Assembly: GCA_900757795.1 (NCBI GenBank)
Contig: CAAEPE010000046.1
Coordinates: 1-15,560, forward strand
Direction: 5' to 3'
DNA: 15,560 bases
Source of the DNA: an uncultured Phascolarctobacterium sp.
GTDB taxonomy: Bacteria > Bacillota > Negativicutes > Acidaminococcales > Acidaminococcaceae
The notes below the pieces were generated by a model, which made no database searches, was not told the DNA's origin, and saw only the letters and a list, made by a program, of their open reading frames with translations. The translations under genes were made by a program, and so were the position numbers. The number at the start of each line of letters is the position of its first letter. Within the stretch, counting starts at the first letter, position 1. Below, in pieces: positions 1 through 4,892 of the stretch.

Positions 1-178
1 ACGCACTATTATACGTTGGAACAGTAAGTTTAGTTGTTGATTTAACAAACCATGGATAATTCTCGTAGGTTGTTGATGAGTTCCAACTTTGCATACCAAC
101 GGCAACACTGTAAATTGTGCTAAAAGCTATTGGAAATGTTAGTGTTCCATTGTTGCTACTTCCCCACTGTACCAATTT
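1..178 (-). pseudogene. Silent (inverted) tail fibre C-terminal cassette, partial
   Basis: The minus strand is open from 178 to the left edge (59 codons) with a TAA directly upstream at 181-179 and no credible start codon or ribosome binding site. The translation begins KLVQWGSSNNGTLTFPIAFS and continues with aromatic- and Thr/Ser-rich sequence (SVAVGMQSW, YPWFVKSTTKLTV). This closely resembles the gp53-like C-terminal domain of phage tail fibres, where (I/V)QWG...TFPIAF is typical. The domain normally forms the distal receptor-binding tip. The reading direction is opposite to the assembly gene that starts 15 bases away. A start-less C-terminal domain facing the wrong way is what the unexpressed half of an invertible fibre segment looks like. 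The alternative is a decayed fragment left by rearrangement. The family call rests on motif memory. Confidence 0.7.
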
Positions 179-192
179 TTAGGAGGTATAAA

Positions 193-768
193 ATGTATAA
201 CGAAAAATACGTAGACAAATATTTAATCCTGCCTGCCGAAGATGGCAGCAGGGCAGACACAAAGCTTGCCGTAGAATACTCTGACGAAGCCATAGCGCAG
301 TTTTTAGCGCAGGGCTATGTAATTGTAGGGGACGAGGACTTTCAGAAGCTTGTAGGCAACGCCGACCGCCCGTACAGTATCGCTATGGACGGTACGCTGT
401 ACGAAACACCGCCCTACATTCCGAGCGTTACGGAGCTGTGCGAGCAGAAAGTAGCAAGCTTTAAAGCAAAACGTGATGAAGAAGAAGTGCTGCCTATCGA
501 ATACAACGGGCATTTGTTTGACTACGACGAAAAATCCCGCGACCGTATCAACGCGGCTATTATTGCCTTAGATGGGCAGGGCGAGGGAGCGACTATTGAC
601 TGGACAACAGCCGACAATCAAGATGTAACTGTAAGCGCGGCTGACCTGCGCGCTGTAATTGCTGCCGTAGCTGTGCGCAGCAATATTTTACACGTTAAGT
701 ATCGACAATTAAAGTCGCAGTGCGAGGCAGCAGAAACGGCGGAAGAATTGGCGCAAATTGTATGGTGA
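193..768 (+). CDS. Tail fibre assembly-like protein, DUF4376
   Basis: 191 aa. The ATG at 193 follows AGGAGGT at 181-187 with ideal spacing, so an upstream in-frame ATG at 130 is not the start. The C-terminal two thirds matches the DUF4376 pattern as I know it: EEVLPIEYNGHLFDYDEKSR, DRINAAIIALDG, TADNQDVTVSAADLR, and a YRQLKSQCEAAETAEELAQIVW-like helical end. DUF4376 proteins are usually encoded directly after a tail fibre gene and are thought to be fibre chaperones or fibre-associated. That fits the fibre fragment at its 5' side. A weak hairpin (CCGCT 771-775 / AGCGG 791-795) follows the stop. The protein looks intact and soluble, with no signal peptide or membrane segment. The family is fairly secure, the role is inferred. 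Confidence 0.8.
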   Translation: MYNEKYVDKYLILPAEDGSRADTKLAVEYSDEAIAQFLAQGYVIVGDEDFQKLVGNADRPYSIAMDGTLYETPPYIPSVTELCEQKVASFKAKRDEEEVLPIEYNGHLFDYDEKSRDRINAAIIALDGQGEGATIDWTTADNQDVTVSAADLRAVIAAVAVRSNILHVKYRQLKSQCEAAETAEELAQIVW

Positions 769-853
769 AACCGCTGAAACGCAGTCTGTAAGCGGCTTTC
801 GGTAGTTTGGTATTACAGCTCCGCGTTAGTACCGCGAAAAGCGCAGAAAGAAA

Positions 854-880
854 GCCTGCTACCGTATTTCAGTAGCAGGC
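854..880 (-). terminator. Terminator of the minus-strand recombinase
   Basis: GCCTGCTAC (854-862) pairs perfectly with GTAGCAGGC (872-880) around a 9-base loop. Read on the minus strand the hairpin is followed by TTTCTTTCT, and it lies 24 bases after the recombinase stop codon. On the plus strand no T-run follows, so it serves mainly the minus-strand gene. Confidence 0.75.
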
Positions 881-903
881 ATATTAGTGCCGTGATAGTA
901 CCA

Positions 904-1944
904 TTACAACAAGTCGATAGCCTTTTTCAAGTCGCGTAAGCCTTTGTGCGTATATACGCCTTTGGTTATTCCTTGGCAGGCGTGACCCAAAATTTTCTTT
1001 GTCGCTACATCATTCGCGTCCTTGGCGTCAAGCCACGTCGCGCATGTGTGACGGCATTCGTGAGGCGTGTGCTTACATTTTGCGGCGGCCATAACTTTGC
1101 CGAAGCGAGCGCGGAACTGATGATATGTCAGCGGCTTGCCGTCTGATGTAATCAGCGTTTTACCAGGCAGCGCAAGCCAGTATTCAAAAAACGGCAACGT
1201 CTTGCGGCTGATGGGAACAAGCCTGTTACGGCCTGCTTCTGTTTTGCTTTCGCGGACAACGAAGAACCGCTGCCGCAGCTTTACATCTGCTTTTGTGATG
1301 GCGAGAAATTCGGACGGACGCACGCCGCTATAACACATCATCACTACGCACATTGCCCACGGTGCAAGCTCATGCTGTTGCTCAATGAGGGCGCGGACGC
1401 GGTTAAGTTGACGTGTATTAAAGGGCTTTTTGGGGTAAACAATACGCCGCTTGTCAATTTCGATATAGCGCGTAATATCTGCGGACGGGGAGATAAACTC
1501 GTACTTAACGGCATAGCTGTAAACGTGATGCAGAAGCTGACGGCATTTCTTTTGACTAGCATATCCAACGCTAGCGGCAGACATAGCCTTAATACAGCCT
1601 TGCAAATCGCTGATGCGCAGGTCTGCAAATCGTTTATTGTACAGCGCGGCGCAATGCTTGTATGCGGCTTTGTAATTGCTGCGCGTCGATGAGGCTAACT
1701 TTGGGTAGCGTTCAGCCCGCATTAGCTGGTATAATTCGCCGAACGTAACTTGCGACGGAGAATAGATATAGGGATTTTTATTGTAATCTGCTAAAAACGC
1801 TATTGCTTCTTCGTAGGTAGCAAAGCGACCAATCTGCACTTGTTTGCCATTTATCGTTTTGCGTACCGTCCATGGGTTACGCCGGTTGCTGTCATTCTTT
1901 TTTGTGATTGAGCCAAAGCCGTTTGGTAATTTTACTCTTTTCAT
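904..1944 (-). CDS. Tyrosine recombinase, candidate tail-fibre invertase
   Basis: 346 aa, full length for a phage-type tyrosine recombinase, so not a remnant. The N-terminal ~60 residues look like an AP2-type arm-binding domain, residues ~65-160 like the SAM-like core-binding domain, and ~175-346 the catalytic domain. All catalytic residues are present: R209 (SGVRPSEF), K234 (ESKTEAG), H295 and R298 (TPHECRHT), H321 (LGHA) and Y331 (GVYTHK). It breaks reions, cutting and rejoining DNA through a 3'-phosphotyrosine. It stands against all its neighbours, between the fibre assembly gene and the holin, with its own promoter and terminator. The phage has another integrase next to attP, so this one is probably not the integration enzyme. 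Proximity to the inverted fibre end suggests inversion of that segment. It could also be the integrase of a nested element, but no second attachment site is visible. Confidence 0.88.
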   Translation of the reverse strand: MKRVKLPNGFGSITKKNDSNRRNPWTVRKTINGKQVQIGRFATYEEAIAFLADYNKNPYIYSPSQVTFGELYQLMRAERYPKLASSTRSNYKAAYKHCAALYNKRFADLRISDLQGCIKAMSAASVGYASQKKCRQLLHHVYSYAVKYEFISPSADITRYIEIDKRRIVYPKKPFNTRQLNRVRALIEQQHELAPWAMCVVMMCYSGVRPSEFLAITKADVKLRQRFFVVRESKTEAGRNRLVPISRKTLPFFEYWLALPGKTLITSDGKPLTYHQFRARFGKVMAAAKCKHTPHECRHTCATWLDAKDANDVATKKILGHACQGITKGVYTHKGLRDLKKAIDLL

Positions 1945-1968
1945 ATTTTATCACGTTCCCCCCCGAAT

Positions 1969-1977
1969 ATTATATCA
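1969..1977 (-). promoter_or_regulatory. Extended -10 promoter of the recombinase
   Basis: On the minus strand the sequence TGATATAAT (TG-N-TATAAT) forms an extended -10 element 25 bases upstream of the recombinase ATG; no good -35 is seen. The expected start of transcription falls at or in a run of seven G (1964-1958, minus strand). The element overlaps the ribosome binding site of the divergent holin gene. Confidence 0.5.
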
Positions 1978-1990
1978 AGGAGGCTATATA

Positions 1991-2467
1991 GTGAACACAT
2001 TTATTATTATCAAAAATTCTGTTGTCGATTTTATTATTCAGCTCAAGCCTACGGAGTTGGAGCAAATCCTGCTTGGCGTTGGCTCAGTAGTAGGCATGGG
2101 CATTTCCCTAGCCCTAGGCGGCGTAGACAAAATGATTTACGCGCTCATAGCGTTGTGCATCATTGATTACGCCACAGGAACGATAGCCGCCTTAAAGACA
2201 GGGCAATGGGGTAGCAAAGAAGGCTTTATCGGCCTGCTGCGGAAAACGGTGATTTTCTCCGTTGTCGCCCTTGCGAATTTAATAGACATGACTATTGACG
2301 TTCACGTGTTGCGGCAGATGGCGATTTGCGCGTATGCGCTGAACGAAGCAGGCAGTATCATTGAAAACATCGACCGCGCGGGCTGGGGTAGCGTCATTCC
2401 TACTATTCTGCGCAAGGCACTGGTACAACTGAATGAACGTGCGGAAAAAGGCATTTTGAAGAAATAG
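1991..2467 (+). CDS. Phage holin (Cph1/holin_4_1-like family)
   Basis: 158 aa from a GTG at 1991, chosen because AAGGAGG at 1977-1983 lies 7 bases upstream; the longer frame back to 1844 overlaps the divergent recombinase and has no ribosome binding site. Hydrophobic segments lie at about residues 26-42, 47-67 and 86-103 (LLGVGSVVGMGISLALGG; IYALIALCIIDYATG; KTVIFSVVALANLIDM). The DYATGTIAALKTGQWGS turn and the late ENIDRAG...VP.IL-type end are characteristic of the toxin-secretion/phage lysis holin family. It would oligomerise in the inner membrane and release the endolysin, which has no signal peptide. Its stop is followed by the endolysin start 11 bases later, so the two are translated from one mRNA. 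Confidence 0.88.
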   Translation: MNTFIIIKNSVVDFIIQLKPTELEQILLGVGSVVGMGISLALGGVDKMIYALIALCIIDYATGTIAALKTGQWGSKEGFIGLLRKTVIFSVVALANLIDMTIDVHVLRQMAICAYALNEAGSIIENIDRAGWGSVIPTILRKALVQLNERAEKGILKK

Positions 2468-2478
2468 GAGTGGTAAAA

Positions 2479-3024
2479 ATGTACAAGGTATTTGTCAACC
2501 CCGGCCATTGCCCTGGTATCGACAGCGGCGCGGTCAACGGACATTACAACATTACAGAAGCCGATATTGTGTACAACATTGGCACGATGGTCACGAACTA
2601 TTTGGACAAGGCAGGCTGCGAGGTCAGCCTACTGCAATCTGATAATCTATATTGGGACGGGCAAGGCGAGTGTGTAGTTGATAGCGCCAACCGCTGGCCT
2701 GCTGATATTTTAATCAGCTTGCATTGTAACGCATTTAATGGCGCTGCGCAGGGAACGGAGTGCTGCATCTTCGGCGCTGGCGGCGAGAGTGAGAGGCTGG
2801 CGTGGTGCATTCAGCGTCAAATCGTGGATAGCCTGCATACCGTTGATAGAGGTATCAAAGAACGCCCAGGGCTGATTGTGCTGAAGCGAACCGATATGCC
2901 TGCCGTGCTGGTGGAGATGGCGTTTGTCGACAATGACAGCGACGCGGAACTTCTGATGCATAAAAAAGATGAGTTTGCCCGCGCTATTGCTCGTGGCGTT
3001 ACCGATTATTTGAGCCAGTTATAA
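2479..3024 (+). CDS. Endolysin: N-acetylmuramoyl-L-alanine amidase (Amidase_3)
   Basis: 181 aa. The ATG at 2479 is preferred over the in-frame GTG at 2470, because AGGAG at 2466-2470 then has an 8-base spacing. This is a zinc amidase that cleaves the bond between muramic acid and the stem peptide. The zinc ligands H10 (VFVNPGH), E27 (NITEADIVYN) and H82 (ISLHCNA) and the catalytic E146 (VLVEMAFVDN) are all visible in the usual Amidase_3 order. The protein is the catalytic domain alone, with no separate cell-wall-binding domain. That is common in phages of diderm hosts, where the murein layer is thin. It lacks a signal sequence and so depends on the holin encoded just upstream. Confidence 0.93.
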   Translation: MYKVFVNPGHCPGIDSGAVNGHYNITEADIVYNIGTMVTNYLDKAGCEVSLLQSDNLYWDGQGECVVDSANRWPADILISLHCNAFNGAAQGTECCIFGAGGESERLAWCIQRQIVDSLHTVDRGIKERPGLIVLKRTDMPAVLVEMAFVDNDSDAELLMHKKDEFARAIARGVTDYLSQL

Positions 3025-3028
3025 AAAA

Positions 3029-3061
3029 TGCGCCGTACTGCTTAGCCTGTATGGCGTTTTT
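3029..3061 (+). terminator. Hairpin terminator after the endolysin
   Basis: GCGCCGTAC (3030-3038) pairs with GTATGGCGT (3049-3057), with two G-T pairs, and is followed by TTTTTA; A-rich sequence on the other side makes it usable in both directions. It starts 5 bases after the endolysin stop, so the spanin-like genes downstream are either reached by read-through or have a promoter that I cannot identify. Confidence 0.6.
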
Positions 3062-3173
3062 ATCATCTTGCTAATGGTATTTGCCTGCGTATACTGATAA
3101 AATCGCCCACAAGCTAAATGCGGCGGCGTGGCGCGGTTTTTGATGTTATACAAATAAAATTGAGGTGGTGACT

Positions 3174-3530
3174 GTGGACAATGTTAAAAAAATGTGGATT
3201 GTTGCTGCTATTGTTGCTCTTTGCGCTGCCTGCTATTGGCTGGGCGGCAGAAACGCCCCAGCCATCGACGTACATAACGATACAAACAGAACGATGGAAC
3301 GAGTTGAAGAACAACAACAGCGCGTTGTTGATGAAATTACAGGAGGTCGAGCTGCTATTGTCGACGCTGCAAACGCCAACGAGCGAGCTGCGACAGCAGT
3401 TAGCCGAAGCCAAAGCGCAGCTCAAGAAATCGCAGGAAGCATTGACGCTATCCAACGAAAGGTTGAGGAATGCCGAAAGCTTGCAGAAAGAAACGCTGAA
3501 CTCATTAATGAACTTGGAAAAGATACTTGA
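3174..3530 (+). CDS. Candidate inner-membrane spanin-like protein (overlaps the next gene)
   Basis: 118 aa from the GTG at 3174, preceded by GAGGTGG at 3162-3168. One N-terminal membrane segment (about residues 7-24, MWIVAAIVALCAACYWLG) is followed by GGRN and then a long charged helical region, roughly residues 40-115, rich in E, R, Q and A. That layout, an anchor plus a periplasmic coiled coil, is the one of Rz-type i-spanins, which help disrupt the outer membrane in the last step of lysis. It lies right after holin and endolysin. No sequence motif fixes the family, so the call rests on architecture and place. The frame is almost wholly overlapped, in another frame, by the gene starting at 3181; both have protein-like composition, but one of them could be spurious. 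Confidence 0.55.
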   Translation: MDNVKKMWIVAAIVALCAACYWLGGRNAPAIDVHNDTNRTMERVEEQQQRVVDEITGGRAAIVDAANANERAATAVSRSQSAAQEIAGSIDAIQRKVEECRKLAERNAELINELGKDT

Positions 3531-3636
3531 TGCCGAACGTAAGCAGCAGGCCAATAGGGAAAAGAGGCTGCGAAGGCAGCGGGACACCTGGTTGTTTGTG
3601 ACGGGAGCTCTTATGATTTACGGGATAACTAAATAA
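3181..3636 (+). CDS. Secreted coiled-coil lysis-accessory protein with C-terminal membrane anchor
   Basis: 151 aa, ATG at 3181, seven bases after the start of the overlapping gene and sharing its ribosome binding site. Residues 1-23 form a clear Sec signal peptide (MLKKCGLLLLLLLFALPAIG, then WAAE, a likely signal peptidase I site). Residues ~38-125 are a long coiled coil (SELRQQLAEAKAQLKKSQ). Residues ~134-150 (TWLFVTGALMIYGITK) form a C-terminal membrane segment behind a basic stretch (KRLRRQR). The cysteine at residue 5 lies before the hydrophobic core, so it is not a lipobox and this is not a normal o-spanin or u-spanin. The topology suggests a periplasmic coiled coil anchored in the inner membrane at its end. 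I recall similar signal-coil-anchor proteins beside lysis genes of Negativicutes prophages, but I have no family name. Confidence 0.68.
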   Translation: MLKKCGLLLLLLLFALPAIGWAAETPQPSTYITIQTERWNELKNNNSALLMKLQEVELLLSTLQTPTSELRQQLAEAKAQLKKSQEALTLSNERLRNAESLQKETLNSLMNLEKILDAERKQQANREKRLRRQRDTWLFVTGALMIYGITK

Positions 3637-3653
3637 TAAAATTGGGAAATAAT

Positions 3654-3681
3654 GCCGGGTGAAATGCCCGGCTCCTTTTTT
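3654..3681 (+). terminator. Rho-independent terminator closing the lysis operon
   Basis: GCCGGG (3654-3659) and CCCGGC (3667-3672) form a GC-rich stem with a 7-base loop, followed by TCC and a run of six T (3676-3681). It comes 18 bases after the last lysis-region stop and isolates the late operon from the cassette downstream. Confidence 0.85.
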
Positions 3682-3703
3682 GCGTAAAAAAATAAAATAA
3701 TGC

Positions 3704-3732
3704 TTGACTATTGGGTGCCAATGATATATAAT
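3704..3732 (+). promoter_or_regulatory. Strong sigma-70-type promoter of the moron cassette
   Basis: TTGACT at 3704-3709 and TATAAT at 3727-3732 are separated by exactly 17 bases, a near-perfect housekeeping promoter. A second TATAAT overlaps at 3732-3737. The spacer holds a small palindrome, TTGG-GTG-CCAA (3711-3721), which could bind a regulator. The position just after the late terminator means the cassette can be expressed in the lysogen. Confidence 0.85.
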
Positions 3733-3738
3733 ATAATC

Positions 3739-3856
3739 AAAGAGAGGACAAATCAACTTTACCAATTAAAATAGCCGAAACGCGCCTTGTAGTTCGTCCG
3801 CTGGGAATGGCCGCCCAGCACTGATGATGGCAGGGCAAGTTTGAAGGAGGGAAAGC
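3739..3856 (+). promoter_or_regulatory. Structured 5' leader of about 115 bases
   Basis: The RNA between the predicted transcription start and the ATG at 3857 is unusually long for this phage. It contains a GC-rich hairpin GCTGGG...CCCAGC around the bases AATGGCCG, and a later GGGCAAG that could pair with CTTG or GCCC upstream. GAAGGAGGG then serves as ribosome binding site. I do not recognise a known riboswitch class. Translational control by structure, or binding by the AbrB-like protein, are possible. Confidence 0.35.
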
Positions 3857-4156
3857 ATGAAAAAGTACGATTTGAAAAAAGCAACTAGTGAATTAGCGAA
3901 AGGACAGGAATACGAGCCTCTGTTGTTTGCGGTCAAAGATGGATTACAGCCAGAAACAATTAAAAGTTTTGATAATCTGCAAGCCGCTATTGAGGAAATA
4001 AAAAAAGAGCAGTATGCGTTAGAAATTCACGGCTCTTTAAGCAATGGTTTCTATATAGAAACCTACATTGAAGAATATGAAGCAGATGAAGATGGGGAAT
4101 TTCTTGAAGGTTCCAATTTTTATTCGAGAGAACAATTTTTTGAACAGGAGAAATAA
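3857..4156 (+). CDS. Small acidic protein of unknown function (moron cassette)
   Basis: 99 aa, ATG at 3857 behind GAAGGAGGG. The sequence is soluble and strongly acidic in the second half (TYIEEYEADEDGEFLEG), with no signal peptide or membrane segment. A pattern of a short amphipathic N-terminus (KKYDLKKATSELAK), a helix (SFDNLQAAIEEIKKEQYAL) and an IETYIEEYEADEDGE strand region recalls small uncharacterised proteins in Firmicutes prophages. I cannot name the family. It is translated two bases ahead of the AbrB-like gene and shares its promoter and terminator, so the two probably act together. An antitoxin-like, anti-restriction-like or regulatory role is only a guess from acidity and context. 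Confidence 0.75.
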   Translation: MKKYDLKKATSELAKGQEYEPLLFAVKDGLQPETIKSFDNLQAAIEEIKKEQYALEIHGSLSNGFYIETYIEEYEADEDGEFLEGSNFYSREQFFEQEK

Positions 4157-4158
4157 AG

Positions 4159-4629
4159 ATGGCAATAGAAACGCGCCACCTACGTTGTATGATAAACAAG
4201 GCGGGGGGCAACGCTGGGAAAGAAAGCTTAAATTATAAACTATCAATCCCTAGTGCATGGGCTGCGGTTATGGGTATAACCAAAGATAGCCGCGAGTTGG
4301 CTGTTACGTTTGATGGCAGTAAAATTGTGATTAAGAAAGGGAGCGAAACCGCGATGAAAGATACCGAAATTTTGAAAGCAGCATTGGAAAAAGCCTTGAG
4401 TGAATGTAACGAAGTACATATTAAGGACGTAGCCGCAGAGTGCGGCATCAAGCATATTAAAACCAATGATTTATTGGTTATGTGCAAAAATTTGTTGAGG
4501 AAATATCCTGAATATCGTTTAGTCAAATTTCTTGAGCCGGGGCAGCGCCCCGAAAGCGTTTGCATATTTCAGGCGGGTGTACTGACCTGCTGCGAATATG
4601 ACGACGGCCGAGAGTACGAAGAACAATAA
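4159..4629 (+). CDS. AbrB/SpoVT-like DNA-binding protein (moron cassette)
   Basis: 156 aa, ATG at 4159 with AGGAG at 4146-4150. Residues ~10-60 (NYKLSIPSAWAAVMGITKD, then LAVTFDGSKIVIKK) have the hallmark of the swapped-hairpin AbrB/MazE fold: a short strand, an IP-x-x-W helix, and a second strand ending in IVIKK. The remaining ~95 residues are a separate domain of helices and strands (KDTEILKAALEKALSE; HIKDVAAECGIKHIK; a cysteine-containing end) that I do not recognise. Proteins with this N-terminal fold are transcription regulators or antitoxins. It is the second gene of a two-gene unit with its own promoter and terminator, so autoregulation at that promoter is plausible. Lysogenic conversion or a toxin-antitoxin-like role is possible, but no toxin fold is evident in the partner. 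Confidence 0.7.
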   Translation: MAIETRHLRCMINKAGGNAGKESLNYKLSIPSAWAAVMGITKDSRELAVTFDGSKIVIKKGSETAMKDTEILKAALEKALSECNEVHIKDVAAECGIKHIKTNDLLVMCKNLLRKYPEYRLVKFLEPGQRPESVCIFQAGVLTCCEYDDGREYEEQ

Positions 4630-4630
4630 A

Positions 4631-4655
4631 AGCAGGGCTTTCGCCCTGCTTTTTT
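4631..4655 (+). terminator. Terminator of the moron cassette
   Basis: A perfect 8-bp stem AGCAGGGC (4631-4638) / GCCCTGCT (4643-4650) with loop TTTC is followed by a run of T to 4655. It lies one base after the TAA of the AbrB-like gene. Confidence 0.92.
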
Positions 4656-4661
4656 GATTAC

Positions 4662-4707
4662 TGCCCCCAAATTGCCCCCAATGATATACATTTTTGTTTG
4701 CCCCCCA
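4662..4707 (+). repeat. Left-side attP arm repeats (TGCCCCCA x3)
   Basis: TGCCCCCA occurs at 4662-4669 and 4673-4680, 11 bases apart (one helical turn), and a third, variant copy TTGCCCCCCA lies at 4698-4707. All have the same orientation as the pair on the other side of the core (4902-4920). Short direct repeats placed this way are typical arm-type binding sites for the N-terminal domain of a lambda-like integrase. Confidence 0.7.
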
Positions 4708-4715
4708 AAAATAAA

Positions 4716-4746
4716 AACCGCTCCTAGAGTGGCTCTAGAAGCGGTT
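4716..4746 (-). terminator. Minus-strand terminator beyond the tRNA fragment
   Basis: AACCGCT (4716-4722) pairs with AGCGGTT (4740-4746), and CTAGAG (4724-4729) with CTCTAG (4733-4738), giving a long hairpin with a single C/A mismatch and a 3-base loop. Read on the minus strand it is followed by TTTTATTTTT. It lies just downstream of the tRNA-derived core, so it would stop integrase-side transcription or, after integration, follow a tRNA-Gly gene. Confidence 0.75.
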
Positions 4747-4752
4747 GTTGGC

Positions 4753-4800
4753 TGGAGCGGGTAACGAGATTCGAACTCGCGACACATAGCTTGGGAAGCT
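4753..4800 (-). other. attP core: 3' part of tRNA-Gly(CCC)
   Basis: Read on the minus strand this stretch is the second half of a tRNA: anticodon loop TTCCCAA with anticodon CCC (+ strand 4791-4797), stem GCTATG, a T-arm GCGAG-TTCGAAT-CTCGT, the acceptor strand TACCCGC, T and CCA. The bases upstream (minus strand from 4801) do not supply a matching 5' half: no GCGGGTA acceptor strand, no D-arm. The gene is therefore incomplete, as expected when a phage carries the tRNA 3' end to restore the host gene on integration. Inverted ACTCGC (4775-4780) and GCGAGT (4805-4810) flank the anticodon loop and may be the core-type binding sites. The integrase gene begins to read 93 bases away. A complete functional tRNA here is unlikely. 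Confidence 0.82.
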
Positions 4801-4892
4801 GGTAGCGAGTAAATCCGCCCTTTCCGCGTGGTTACTGCGCCTGCTCCGTGGATAGGGCAGCGCCTTTTTTATGCCATTTTTAGCAGCCCTTT

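Noticed and set aside
130..192. N-terminal extension of the fibre assembly protein from an ATG at 130
   Set aside because: It has no ribosome binding site and lies on the opposite strand of the fibre-tip sequence; AGGAGGT before the ATG at 193 defines the start.
3745..3812. Open frame in the leader reading ...IAETRLVVRPLGMAAQH
   Set aside because: There is no start codon or ribosome binding site in front; treated as part of the untranslated leader.
3777..4177. GAAACGCGCC repeated in the moron leader (about 3777) and near the start of the AbrB-like gene (about 4168)
   Set aside because: Only 10 bases agree and the flanks differ; a chance match over 400 bases is not improbable. It could be an operator but evidence is too thin.
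4753..4847. A complete tRNA gene on the minus strand, with GGAGCAGG near 4847 as 5' acceptor strand
   Set aside because: GGAGCAGG would pair imperfectly with the 3' end, but no D-arm fits, the spacing is wrong, and the true partner of TACCCGC should be GCGGGTA. A tRNA 3' fragment in attP explains it better.
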